From assembly GCF_009765735.1 (NCBI RefSeq), contig NZ_LMUW01000207.1, forward strand, positions 207,751 through 271,750: a DNA stretch of 64,000 nucleotides, read 5' to 3'. Both the position numbers and the translations under genes were made by a program. Below are positions 51,846 to 59,840 of the stretch, one piece after another (the stretch's first letter is position 1; every line of letters begins with the position of its first letter). The notes beneath the pieces were generated by a model. That model was not told the DNA's origin. It searched no databases and saw only the letters and a program-made list of their open reading frames with translations. The DNA is from Xenophilus sp. L33 (GTDB taxonomy: Bacteria > Pseudomonadota > Gammaproteobacteria > Burkholderiales > Burkholderiaceae_C).

Positions 51846-53207
51846 ATGAACGAAATGCGCATCGTCGCCATTTCTGGTTGCCTGGGCTATGGCTTCGAGG
51901 TGGAAAGCCTGGCGCGAGGAGCCGAGATGCAGCCACACATGTACGGCTCCGACGCCGGTTCCACGGACGCCGGGCCCTACTACCTCGGCAGTGGCACTTC
52001 GATGATCCGGCGCGAGCAGGTGCATCGCGACCTCTCGCTTGCACTACGCCAGGCTCGCGCAAGCCAGGCCCCGCTGGTGATCGGTTCTGCGGGTCTTGCC
52101 GGTGCCAAGCCCAATGTTCAGGCGGTCCGGGAAGTCCTTTGCGAGATCGCGCACGAAGAAGGCCTGCATTTCAAGTTGGCGACCATCCAGGCCGAGATCG
52201 ATAAATCGGTCGTGCTCGACTCCCTGGCCGGTGGCGGCATCGAGCCGATGGCTGGTGTTCCGACGCTGACCGATGCCGACGTTCGGAGCAGTGTGCGTAT
52301 CGTTGGCCAGATGGGTTGCGAGCCCTTTGCCCAAGCTCTTGCCGCCGGCGCCGACGTGGTGCTCGCCGGCCGCGCCTGCGACACGGCCATCTATGCGGCC
52401 TTGCCGATCGCCCGAGGTTTCGACCCCGGGCTGGCCCTGCACTTGGCCAAGATCATGGAATGTGGTGCGCAATGCGCCGTTCCCCAGGGAACCAATGACT
52501 GCTTGCTGGGCATACTGCGCGACGATCACTTCCTGGTTCGGCCGCTATCGACCCGGCGGGTCTGCACGCCTGAATCGGTGGCGGCACACACGATGTACGA
52601 ACAGGGGGATCCCCTGATGCTTCACGAGCCTGAAGGTCGGGTGGACATGAGCAGCTCCCTCTTCGAGAGCGTCGACGCCCAGACGGTGCGGGTCAGCGGC
52701 TCGCGCTTCATTCCGACGCCGCAATTGCAGATCAAACTCGAGGGTGCGCGCAGTGCGGGCTTCCGTGCCTTCACCTTGGCCGGCATCCGCGATGCGCACA
52801 TCATCAGCCAACTTGACGGTATCGAGGCCACGGTGCGCGAAGCCGTGCGCCGCAATCTGGCGAGCGATATTGCCGACGAAGATTTTCGAATCGATTTCAA
52901 GGTCTACGGGCGCGATGCGGTTCTTGGCCTGCGCGAGCCGCATCGAACCAAGCCCCTGCATGAGGTCGGTGTTTTGATCGAGGCGGTGGCCACATCGCAG
53001 GCCCTGGCCAGCTACGTGCTCTCGTTGACCCGCTCGTCGCTGCTGCACTGCCCATTCCCCGGCCGCAAGACCACGGCAGGTAACCTGGCCTTCCCATTCT
53101 CTCCGTCGGACATGGCGGCCGGCGAAGTCTTCGAGTTCAGCGTATACCACCTGATGCGCGTGGACGACCAACGCGCACTGTTCCCGATCGACATGGAGCG
53201 CATCTGA
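51846..53207 (+). CDS. AtuA-family (DUF1446) protein, stand-alone
   Basis: 453 residues, paralog of the AtuA part of the gene at 47069: ISGCLGYGFEVESLA, DAGSTDAGPYYLGSG, VIGSAGLAGAKPNVQAV, VLAGRACDTAIYAAL, and a shared terminal PFPGRKTTAGNLAFPFSP. AAGGAG is just before ATG 51846. It ends one base before the DUF4387 gene, so the two are translated together and repeat the domain order of the fused protein. The two AtuA proteins may form a hetero-oligomer, or act on successive substrates (inference). Confidence 0.9.
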   Translation: MNEMRIVAISGCLGYGFEVESLARGAEMQPHMYGSDAGSTDAGPYYLGSGTSMIRREQVHRDLSLALRQARASQAPLVIGSAGLAGAKPNVQAVREVLCEIAHEEGLHFKLATIQAEIDKSVVLDSLAGGGIEPMAGVPTLTDADVRSSVRIVGQMGCEPFAQALAAGADVVLAGRACDTAIYAALPIARGFDPGLALHLAKIMECGAQCAVPQGTNDCLLGILRDDHFLVRPLSTRRVCTPESVAAHTMYEQGDPLMLHEPEGRVDMSSSLFESVDAQTVRVSGSRFIPTPQLQIKLEGARSAGFRAFTLAGIRDAHIISQLDGIEATVREAVRRNLASDIADEDFRIDFKVYGRDAVLGLREPHRTKPLHEVGVLIEAVATSQALASYVLSLTRSSLLHCPFPGRKTTAGNLAFPFSPSDMAAGEVFEFSVYHLMRVDDQRALFPIDMERI

Positions 53208-53208
53208 C

Positions 53209-53526
53209 ATGCCTACCATCCAGCAACTAGCCACCGTGCTGCGCAGCAAGAACGCGGGGCCGTTCCAAATCACCCTTGACATCATATTTGCCGACGCTGC
53301 CACGTGGCAACACGTGGTCGACGCCGGCGTGCTGAGCGCCGACCGAATCGCGGCGCTCTATGGTGTCGAGGCTGACGAGGTATCGATCATTCCGTTCGCC
53401 CGGGCTCATGCGATCAAGGTGACGCTACCTCGGACCATAGGCCTGCGTGGCAGTGGCTCAGCTTTCGACCGGGATGTCTATGGGGCACAACAACACGGGC
53501 TACTCGGTGAGATCCGTTGTGACTAG
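53209..53526 (+). CDS. DUF4387 family protein, partner of the stand-alone AtuA
   Basis: 105 residues. It aligns along its length with the C-terminal domain of the protein at 47069 (RSKNAGPFQITLDIIF, then SAFDRDVYGAQQHG). It starts one base after the AtuA stop. DUF4387 is known mainly as a companion of AtuA proteins; no catalytic function is established. Last gene of the cluster, followed by a gene-poor zone and mobile DNA. Confidence 0.88.
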   Translation: MPTIQQLATVLRSKNAGPFQITLDIIFADAATWQHVVDAGVLSADRIAALYGVEADEVSIIPFARAHAIKVTLPRTIGLRGSGSAFDRDVYGAQQHGLLGEIRCD

Positions 53527-54272
53527 ATGCTTGACCGCCCGTTGATGAACTTGCTGACTTCGTATGAGACTGGCTATGCCCGGCGGACCTTGCTTCTGCA
53601 AGGCCCGGACCGTGTGAGCTCATGGTCGAACAGGTGTTCGTTTCAATGCTTCTCGATACCCTGTGCCAAAAGCTCCGTCGCAAGTCGATAGAGCCTTGAC
53701 CAAGGCGACGCACTGCTCATCGGCACGCGGGTAGTCGTCTTCCTGCGGCTTCGTACCGTAGCAGGTCAGCGGTCCAGACCGGCAAGTCCGGCGTTCGTGC
53801 TAACAGTTGTTCACTGAGTGCGGGCGGTCTGGCGGCTGGTCATAGGAGCATGGGCTGAGCGTAAGCTTCGAACTGGGGTGCGGTCGGTCGGTCGGTCGCG
53901 CGGCACGCTCCAATGTTGCAGACGGTTAAGGGTTGTCCGACACCTGCCCGTGCGACACCACGAGCCCAAGCACGGCAACGGCCTGAGGGCAGGTGTTGGA
54001 CAAGCCTCTAAGGAGGAAACCGCGGAATGCTCAGCTGCGGTGTGGGGGGCTACGGACCTATGGGGATTCGGACGCTCGTCACGAGGTGGATCCGATGTCG
54101 AGCCTGGGCGACGACTTCAAAGACGTTGCCGAAGGACAGTAAATCAAGGCCGTCGTTTGCGCCGCTCGACGCCGTGAGGATCGACGAGGGGCGTCACCGG
54201 GCTCGAAGACCAGACTTCCTCTCATCGGCCCGATCGCGAGAAGGGTCGAACGTTGGCAGAGCAGCTGCGGCG
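53527..54272. other. 746-base gene-poor region next to the IS91-type genes
   Basis: No supported gene. It holds four tandem CGGT units (about 53881-53898) and an inverted repeat at 53933-54003. Short frames such as one reading MVEQVFVSMLLDTLCQKLRR near 53622-53700 end quickly and match no family known to me. It may include the left end of the IS91-type element and sequence scarred by insertion. Confidence 0.45.
53933..54003. repeat. Inverted repeat with 17-bp arms, possible IS end or terminator
   Basis: Arms TTGTCCGACACCTGCCC (53933-53949) and GGGCAGGTGTTGGACAA (53987-54003) pair with one mismatch over 17 bases around a 37-base loop that itself contains CCGTGC/GCACGG. It lies between the AtuA cluster and the transposase. 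It could be a hairpin at the replication end of an IS91-type element or simply a terminator; position favours the mobile unit. Confidence 0.45.
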
Positions 54273-55469
54273 TCATGGTGCGCGGACCCGCGGTGGTGGC
54301 GCACGGATCGGCTGCCCGCGAGCCAACGTCAGCAAGACAATCATCGGAGCGCCGCAGCGCGTGCAGACGAAGGTCGGTTGAGCATGGCGGGGTTCGGCAT
54401 CGAGGCTGGCAATCTGCCCGACCGCATCAGCCTCTCGCCCCAGTAGTTCGCGGATGCGCGCCAGGCTGACCGCGCGATTGCCATTGGCCAGAAGCCCGTA
54501 GTGTCGGATGCGATGGAAGCCCCCCGGCAGAACGTGCAGCAGGAAGCGGCGCATGAACTCCTCGGCATCGAGCGTCATCGTCTTGCGCCGGGTGCGACCC
54601 TTGGCCCGGTAGTCCTTCCAACGGAAGGTGACGCCCTGTTCGTCCATGGCAACAAGTCGGCTGTTGGAGATGGCGACGCGGTGCGTGTAGCGAGACAAAT
54701 AGGCCAGCACCGCTTCGGGTCCCGCGAACGGTCGTTTGGCATAGACGACCCATTCGCACTTGCGCAGCGGTGCGAGCCAGGCCGCAAAGGCACGCGCGTC
54801 GGTCAGTGCGGCGAACTCGCCGAAGAACCTCAGGCGGCCCGCGCTGTGCAGCCGTCCGAGCCCTTCGAGGAAGCGCCTTCTGAACAGGCGCGACAGCACG
54901 CGCACGGATAGGAAGAAGCCGGGCCTGCATGCGATCCAGCGCTCGCCATCGGGCGACAGACCTCCGCCCGGCACGATACCGTGCACATGCGGATGGTGCG
55001 TCAGTGCTGATCCCCACGTGTGCAGCACCAGAGTCGCGCCGATGCTCGCGCCAAGGTGCTTGGGATCGGCTGCGATGGTCATCAGCGTCTCGGCGGCCGT
55101 GTCGAACAGCAAGGCGTAGATCTCGGCCTTGTTGTAGTAGGCGATGGCGCTGATCGGCGCCGGCAAGGTGAAGACGACGTGGTAGTAGTCCACGGGCAGC
55201 AGATCGGCCTGGCGCGCCTGGAGCCAACGCTGCGCCGCACTGGCCTGGCACTTCGGGCAATGCCGGTTGCGGCACGAGTTGTAGGCGATCTGGTCTTGCC
55301 CGCAGCCTTCGCAACGCAATACATGACCCCCCAGCGCCGCGCTGCGGCACTGCTCGATGGCCGACATGACCTTGAGTTGGCCCAGGCTAAGGTGACCGCG
55401 CTGCGCCTTGCGCCAGTCGGGGCCGTAGGTGCGGAAGATGTCGGCGACTTCCAGGGCGCAGTGCGCCAT
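54273..55469 (-). CDS. IS91-family transposase (HUH-type)
   Basis: 398 residues. An N-terminal zinc ribbon (LRCEGCGQDQIAYNSCRNRH, then CPKCQ) is followed by a HUH nuclease motif HHPHVHGIVPGGG near residue 160. The catalytic Tyr is in LSRYTHRVAISNSRL near residue 266. A C-terminal CTRCGAP knuckle ends the fold. Such enzymes move DNA by rolling-circle transposition. It lies nine bases after the recombinase gene, a common pairing in this family. Codon pattern is similar to the surroundings, so any transfer is not recent by that measure. Confidence 0.93.
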   Translation of the reverse strand: MAHCALEVADIFRTYGPDWRKAQRGHLSLGQLKVMSAIEQCRSAALGGHVLRCEGCGQDQIAYNSCRNRHCPKCQASAAQRWLQARQADLLPVDYYHVVFTLPAPISAIAYYNKAEIYALLFDTAAETLMTIAADPKHLGASIGATLVLHTWGSALTHHPHVHGIVPGGGLSPDGERWIACRPGFFLSVRVLSRLFRRRFLEGLGRLHSAGRLRFFGEFAALTDARAFAAWLAPLRKCEWVVYAKRPFAGPEAVLAYLSRYTHRVAISNSRLVAMDEQGVTFRWKDYRAKGRTRRKTMTLDAEEFMRRFLLHVLPGGFHRIRHYGLLANGNRAVSLARIRELLGREADAVGQIASLDAEPRHAQPTFVCTRCGAPMIVLLTLARGQPIRAPPPRVRAP

Positions 55470-55478
55470 GAAGGCGAC

Positions 55479-56351
55479 CTACTTGGACAGGTTCTCCAGC
55501 GGACTGACCACCTCGCGCAGGACTTCCGTGGCCACGTGTGTGTAGACCGACGTGGTCTCCAACTTCTTGTGGCCGAGCATCACCTGGATCACACGGATGT
55601 CCACCTTCTGCTCCAACAGGTGCGTGGCGAAGCTGTGGCGCAGCGTATGCATGGTGACGCGCTTGTCGATCTTGGCCGCTTCAGCGGCGTCATGGACAGC
55701 GCGGTTGAGCTGGCGCGCGGTCAGGGGATCGACCGGGTTCATGCCGGGGAACAGCCAACCGTTGGGCAGCATATTGCCCTTCGCATTGGCATACCGCCAC
55801 CAGGCCCGCAGGCGCTCCAGCAGCAGCGGAGAAAGCATCGCGTAGCGATCTTTGCGGCCCTTGCCCTGCTCGACGCGCAAGGTCATGCGCTCGCTGTCGA
55901 TGTCGGTGACCTTCAACGAAACGATCTCACTCACACGAAGCCCCGTGCCGTAGGCGATGGACAGTGCGGTGTGGTGCTTGAGGTTGGTGGCCGCCGCGAT
56001 CAGCCGTGCAGCCTCGTCGCGGCTGAGCACCACCGGCAACTTCTGCGGCACATGGACGTAGCTCATCCTCTCGACCAGCTCGCCGCGGTTGAGCGTGACG
56101 TCGAAGAAGAACTTCAGGCCGGTGATGGTGGCGTTGAGCGTGATCGGCGAGACGCCCCGGTCGACCAGGTGCAGCTGGAAACGCCGCAGATCCTCCGCGG
56201 TGGCTGTGTCGGGGGAGCGTTGGAGGAAGCTCGCGAGGTAGCGCACGGCGCGGACGTAAGCCGATTGCGTCTTAGGCCCGAGCTTGCGCATGCGCATGTC
56301 GTCGAGCAAGCGCTGGCGCAGCGGGGAAACCGCCGGTGTCGAAGGGATCAT
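55479..56351 (-). CDS. Tyrosine-type site-specific recombinase/integrase (IS91-associated)
   Basis: 290 residues. An N-terminal SAM-like DNA-binding domain (LGPKTQSAYVRAVRYLASFL) precedes the catalytic domain. It has the Arg of YGTGLRVSEIVSLKV near residue 150, HTLRHSFATHLL near residue 225, and LGHKKLETTSVYTHV with the His and nucleophilic Tyr near 248-258. This is a XerCD-like recombinase. Its place directly upstream of an IS91 transposase gene is typical of a subgroup of those elements. Confidence 0.93.
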   Translation of the reverse strand: MIPSTPAVSPLRQRLLDDMRMRKLGPKTQSAYVRAVRYLASFLQRSPDTATAEDLRRFQLHLVDRGVSPITLNATITGLKFFFDVTLNRGELVERMSYVHVPQKLPVVLSRDEAARLIAAATNLKHHTALSIAYGTGLRVSEIVSLKVTDIDSERMTLRVEQGKGRKDRYAMLSPLLLERLRAWWRYANAKGNMLPNGWLFPGMNPVDPLTARQLNRAVHDAAEAAKIDKRVTMHTLRHSFATHLLEQKVDIRVIQVMLGHKKLETTSVYTHVATEVLREVVSPLENLSK

Positions 56352-56843
56352 GATCGTGCTCCTGTCGAAGAACGAGGCCGATTGCCTCGGTTCCCAACAT
56401 AGACAGGGGCGCGACGTTTGTTAATTCACACGCTGTGCGGCGGGCTACCGCGCGAGCGGTTTAGTCCTTGGGCCCATTCCAGGCATTCGTTTCGAGTGTC
56501 CGCTTTCGGTAAGTCTGAAGGTCCGCTTTGGGCCCGGGACGCCGGTTCCGCTGTCAGAATAAATCGTTGAGAGGTGCCTAGGCCCCTCTTCGGGCCGCCG
56601 TCCGAGAGGCAAGGTCAGCTCTAGGGAGGCGCTGCCTCTCGGCCGTCAAGCGCGACCGGCTGCAACCAGTCTGATCCGGGCATATGCGGTTACCCAGCGA
56701 CCGGCAGCTGATGATCGGTTGCAATCTGTCGATCCGGGCCGCTATGCGCTTGCGCAACTACCTGGCGTTCGAAGACATTGCTAGGCTTGTTAGCCAGCGA
56801 CATCGCCGTGCCAATTTGCCAACTGGTAAGACCGGCGCTATTT
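56352..56843. other. Non-coding flank of the mobile unit
   Basis: No gene was recognised. Hairpins include GGCCC-CTCTTC-GGGCC near 56580-56595 and a 9-bp inverted repeat (56602-56640). Two related stretches near 56655-56690 and 56715-56750 share ATCCGGGC and GCAA(C/T)C(A/T)GTC patterns. This may be the other end of the IS91-type element. Confidence 0.4.
56602..56640. repeat. 9-bp inverted repeat downstream of the reductase gene
   Basis: CGAGAGGCA (56602-56610) and TGCCTCTCG (56632-56640) are exact reverse complements with a 21-base loop. It lies 3' of the minus-strand reductase gene and upstream of the recombinase, so it may be a terminator or an element end. Confidence 0.4.
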
Positions 56844-57569
56844 TCACTTTAGCTTGATGCCTTGCGCCGCCATGGCCCGCTCCTGTTTGGCGTGATTGGA
56901 CAGGTACTCAGCGTGCTGCGCTTCCGTGCGATGGCTGCCCAGCGTGGCGAAGTGCTCGCGCAGCTTTTCGGCGACTAGGTCAGCGCCGTAAGACGGCGTT
57001 CCGGGCTGCTGTCGCCATGACTCGCGCAGGCTGCCATCGTCGACAGCGTCGAAGCCTAGTTCCTCAACCAGAAGCATCACTTTTCGTTTGGCTGCCTCAT
57101 CGTCGCCGGCCACCGGCAGAGAGATCCGGCCAGGCGTACCGGCAGGAAGGCCCTTGTTTTGGAGATGGTCGGCGTAGATGTTGTTGAACACCTTCACCAC
57201 CGGGCGTCCTAAGTGCTGCTGCACCCATTCGCTCTCAGTGAGGTCGCCGGTCTCCAGCTCCGGTACCTGGCCGTCGCGCAGCAAGGGGTAGTAGTTGCTC
57301 GTGTCGATGACAGGTACGTCAGCTGCAACGCCCGCGAACAGGTCTTTGGGCAGGTCGGGGATGTTTTTCAGCGGGATGGTAACCACGATGATCTCGCCGT
57401 GGGAGGCCGCTTCCCGAGCGGTCACCGGCTTGGCGCCGGTTTTTTGACCGACATCTTTCAGGGTTTCGGGGCCGCGGGAGTTGGCGATGTAAACGGAGTG
57501 GCCGAGGCTACCGAGCCGTACGGCAAGCGCACTGCCGATGTGACCAGCCCCGATGATTCCAATGTTCAT
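56844..57569 (-). CDS. NADP(H)/F420-dependent reductase-like NAD(P)-binding protein
   Basis: 241 residues. The Rossmann start MNIGIIGAGHIGSALAVRL, with ANSRGPETL near residue 30 (favouring NADPH), is that of the F420_oxidored (NPD-1) family. VVTIPLKNIPDLP and VIDTSNYYPLLRDG follow. Betaproteobacteria usually lack F420, so it more likely reduces another substrate with NADPH. It stands alone between the mobile unit and a gene-poor stretch. Confidence 0.9.
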   Translation of the reverse strand: MNIGIIGAGHIGSALAVRLGSLGHSVYIANSRGPETLKDVGQKTGAKPVTAREAASHGEIIVVTIPLKNIPDLPKDLFAGVAADVPVIDTSNYYPLLRDGQVPELETGDLTESEWVQQHLGRPVVKVFNNIYADHLQNKGLPAGTPGRISLPVAGDDEAAKRKVMLLVEELGFDAVDDGSLRESWRQQPGTPSYGADLVAEKLREHFATLGSHRTEAQHAEYLSNHAKQERAMAAQGIKLK

Positions 57570-58430
57570 GGTGCGTAGTTTTTATCAAGATTGGACCGTC
57601 ACGAATTGGCTAAAACTAGCCACAGCTACGGCGGCGAATTTAAAGTTCGGGTATCAATCGAGCGAAAAGTATCCAGCGAAACCAGCGGAGCGTCGTTTTG
57701 GGGAACAGAATCCCTACACAGCAAGCGGTAAGCCTACGACCTCCTTGCCACGGCGCAAGTGCAGCATATAAGCAGCCACCGCGATGGTGACACCGGGTCG
57801 CCCTCGACGTGTACAACCTCGCCAATCGCTCAGAAGCCGAGCGAGACGCAAATACGGCGAACAACCGTTCGGCACAGCGCTGCAGGCATGCGCGGATTCC
57901 GGAGGCGCCGAGATTGGCGTCCTTCACCGGCATCGCCCAACTCAGGCTGTCGCGACAAACGTCCGGACGTCAGGTAGGCAGCGTTTGCTGACGGTCACGC
58001 TGAAAGTCGGTATTTCCGGTGTCTAGCACATTGCGATCGTCGACGTCCTCAAGCTTCCAACGACTTCCTTCAGACGGTCGGAATTTGACCCCGTAGCGCT
58101 CCGTTAGGGCAGAAGTGTTCGCTACCGTACGTCTTTCTACATTGACTAAAGCGTCGCCTGGCATCAGAGTCAATGCGCCCCCATTGACGGACTTCCTTCG
58201 TGCCCTAGTCCGCTCTCCGTTGACGCACAACCTACGTGTGCGCCAATGTCCTTATCCACCCGTGGTGAAGCTTTTTGTCGGCCTACGAACGAGGGTCGAG
58301 GCCCCTGGCCGCCTTCTCGGTCCATTCCGGCCGTTTTGATCACGTCGCGAGGCACGGAAAGCGCCCCCCGCGGATCGCCTTCCCGAGCCTGCCTCGGCGC
58401 CGCGGCTGGCTGTCGCCTGGGAGCCGCGCA
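57570..58430. other. 861-base gene-poor region
   Basis: No confident gene. A minus-strand frame at 57970-58230 (86 codons, containing ERYGVKFRPSEGSRWKLEDV) looks slightly protein-like but has no recognised domain. Base composition is lower in GC in parts, consistent with a decayed or imported stretch. Confidence 0.4.
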
Positions 58431-58634
58431 ATGACCAACGCGACGGACGAAGAACGCGAGCAGGACCGTACCGCACGAATCGAGCAGCTCGAGGTGACGT
58501 TCGCAACGGAGCGCATGACGATCGACGAGCTTGAAGCGAAGCTCGCGGAGTACCAGGCAGCATCCGAACAGATGGGTGCTGTCATCGATCCTCGGCTCTT
58601 CCAGGTGTTGCGGGACTGGCTGGAGAGCAGGTGA
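58431..58634 (+). CDS. Small coiled-coil protein of unknown function
   Basis: 67 residues from ATG 58431, preceded by GGGAG. The sequence is charged and helical (RIEQLEVTFATERMTIDELE, then AKLAEYQAASEQ), suggesting a short coiled coil, and ends DPRLFQVLRDWLESR. No family was recognised. It precedes another small gene, and then the DUF3606 module, on the same strand. Confidence 0.5.
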   Translation: MTNATDEEREQDRTARIEQLEVTFATERMTIDELEAKLAEYQAASEQMGAVIDPRLFQVLRDWLESR

Positions 58635-58694
58635 CCATGCCGCCCGGTTGCTATGCGCTCGAAGATTCTTCGCCAAGGAAGAGGAAATCTCACG

Positions 58695-58961
58695 ATGGAT
58701 GCCCCTTTCACGATTCACCGTGTCGGCCAGTGGCGCTTCGCGCTTTTCAGCAGTGCACACGCGGATGGTGGCCTTCAAGGTCTTGCTGAAGTCCACGACG
58801 GATTCGACAAGCTTTGCGATATCAAGCTGCCGATCTCCTTTCCCAGCGAAAACGCGCTCAGCGTTGCCCTTAGCGAAATGTGCCTGGCTTGGCTCAAGGA
58901 TTGGGACGCGCGCCGCCTCGCGGCAATCGGACCCGACGGGTATCCCTCGCTGCCGCTCTAG
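58695..58961 (+). CDS. Hypothetical protein, 88 residues
   Basis: ATG 58695 follows GAGGAAATC with suitable spacing. The product (FTIHRVGQWRFALFSSAHAD, later SENALSVALSEMCLAWLKDW) has no recognised domain or signal peptide. It is probably cytoplasmic. A short gap separates it from the DUF3606 copy, so it could be in the same transcript. The in-frame ATG at 58653 is less likely because it lacks a ribosome site. Confidence 0.5.
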   Translation: MDAPFTIHRVGQWRFALFSSAHADGGLQGLAEVHDGFDKLCDIKLPISFPSENALSVALSEMCLAWLKDWDARRLAAIGPDGYPSLPL

Positions 58962-59026
58962 AACCGAGTCATGGACAGTTTTGCAGCCGACGACGTTCGC
59001 TGTCACAAGGAAGGGAAGCCGAGCCC

Positions 59027-59304
59027 ATGCCATCCCGCCAGGAGTGGATCCAGCATCTCGAGGTGCTTGCTCGACGCGAGCGAGCGGCGCATCCGCGCAT
59101 CGACCCACTGACTACCCGGGACTTTCCGATGTCTGACGACACCTCGAAAAAAAGGCGCTCGACAGCAAGCTCGTTTCCCTCGACGAGGTCTATGAGCTCC
59201 AGTACTGGAGCCAGGCGTTCGGCGTGACGGCCCAACAGCTGCGCGAGGCAGTCGCCGCCGTGGGCCACTCGGCGGCGAAGGTGCGGGAGTATCTTAAAAA
59301 ATGA
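59027..59304 (+). pseudogene. DUF3606 protein with N-terminal extension, copy 1 (frameshift at A7)
   Basis: From ATG 59027 a 34-residue extension (WIQHLEVLARRERAAHPRID) leads into MSDDTSKK, the DUF3606 start. After a run of seven A (59147-59153) the frame goes into RRSTASSFP. The true continuation KALDSKLVSLDEVYELQYWS, QAFGVTAQQLREAVAAVGHS and AAKVREYLKK is read one base back. Restoring one A, or a -1 slip on the run, joins the halves into a 91-residue protein like intact copy 2. Either sequencing error, slippage-based switching or decay explains it. Confidence 0.75.
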
Positions 59305-59471
59305 CCGCCGGACTGCCCGTGGGAACCGGCAAGAACCGCGCCCCTTCATCGAAGCCTCCGAGGCGCGCAAGGTCGGGCGCCGTCGCGACGCCAACCGCGG
59401 TTGCGCAACAGCGGCGCAATGCCGAAGGCCGAAATCCCGAGGTCCAGAAGGGCACGATCAGAAAAGGTTGA
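59301..59471 (+). CDS. Small basic ORF overlapping the DUF3606 stop
   Basis: 56 residues. Its ATG overlaps the DUF3606 stop (ATGA). The product is rich in Arg, Lys, Pro and Ala (RAPSSKPPRRARSGAVATPT, then AVAQQRRNAEGRN), resembling a nucleic-acid-binding tail. In copy 2 the equivalent is broken: a matching RAPSSKP and AAAIALQRRNAKAA are in different frames. Conservation of these stretches suggests it was once coding; function is unknown. Confidence 0.45.
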   Translation: MTAGLPVGTGKNRAPSSKPPRRARSGAVATPTAVAQQRRNAEGRNPEVQKGTIRKG

Positions 59472-59596
59472 GATGCCCCGGCGATATTTTTCGTCAACGC
59501 CGCCGATCACATTCGAGCCGAATGAGCAAGTTGTAGCGACCCGTCACCCTGCGATGCCATAGACTGCATGCAAACTGCTCAATCAGGGAACGGATC

Positions 59597-59830
59597 GTGA
59601 ATATCGACGCGCTGTCAGCCAGCCCGTCCGCCGATCCGCCTGTCGCGCCGGCGGACTGGACCATGGATGTGCAATACGTGAGCGGCGGCTACGAAGGCGT
59701 CGTAAAGCGCGCAGACAAGGTCATGTGTCGCATCTTGCTTGGCGGACGCTTCGACCATCTGCCAGTGGCCCGCGCCGCGTTGGCGCCCAAGGCTCGGGCC
59801 TGGATTGCGGACTACTTGCGGCGACCCTAG
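59597..59830 (+). CDS. Small conserved protein (77 aa), copy 1
   Basis: 77 residues from GTG 59597, with AGGGA upstream. It is nearly identical to the product at 63099: MNIDALSASPSADPPVAP starts both, and HLPVARAALAPKARAWIADY ends both. The middle (VQYVSGGYEGVVKRADKVMC) is more variable. No family was recognised. It ends ten bases from the convergent zinc-knuckle gene. Confidence 0.7.
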   Translation: MNIDALSASPSADPPVAPADWTMDVQYVSGGYEGVVKRADKVMCRILLGGRFDHLPVARAALAPKARAWIADYLRRP

Positions 59831-59840
59831 CCAGCGCAGC

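Larger units (their letters stand above)
54273..56351 (-). mobile_element. IS91-type element core: tyrosine recombinase plus HUH transposase
   Basis: The two minus-strand genes form one transposition unit. IS91-type elements lack classical terminal inverted repeats, and neither end was defined from sequence; candidates lie within 53933-54272 on one side and 56352-56843 on the other. It separates the AtuA cluster from the stress-type gene group at the right end. Confidence 0.8.
59027..59830 (+). repeat. Duplicated module, copy 1: DUF3606 - small ORF - 77-aa gene
   Basis: The order DUF3606 gene, short basic ORF, 77-aa gene recurs at 62228-63332. Protein similarity is about 70 percent or more for the DUF3606 part and higher for the 77-aa part; the shared ribosome-site region AGGGAACGGATC before both 77-aa genes shows homology at the DNA level. 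Copy 2 carries an extra gene with a LexA box. Confidence 0.75.

Noticed and set aside
53881..53898. Four CGGT units in a row
   Set aside because: Too short to call a functional repeat; not in a gene and no neighbour effect visible.
55020..56402. 460-codon plus-strand frame
   Set aside because: Runs across the recombinase and transposase genes on the other strand; no family match and both real genes have clear catalytic motifs.
57970..58230. 86-codon minus-strand frame
   Set aside because: Slightly protein-like but without ribosome site, domain or conserved neighbour; kept only as a remark.
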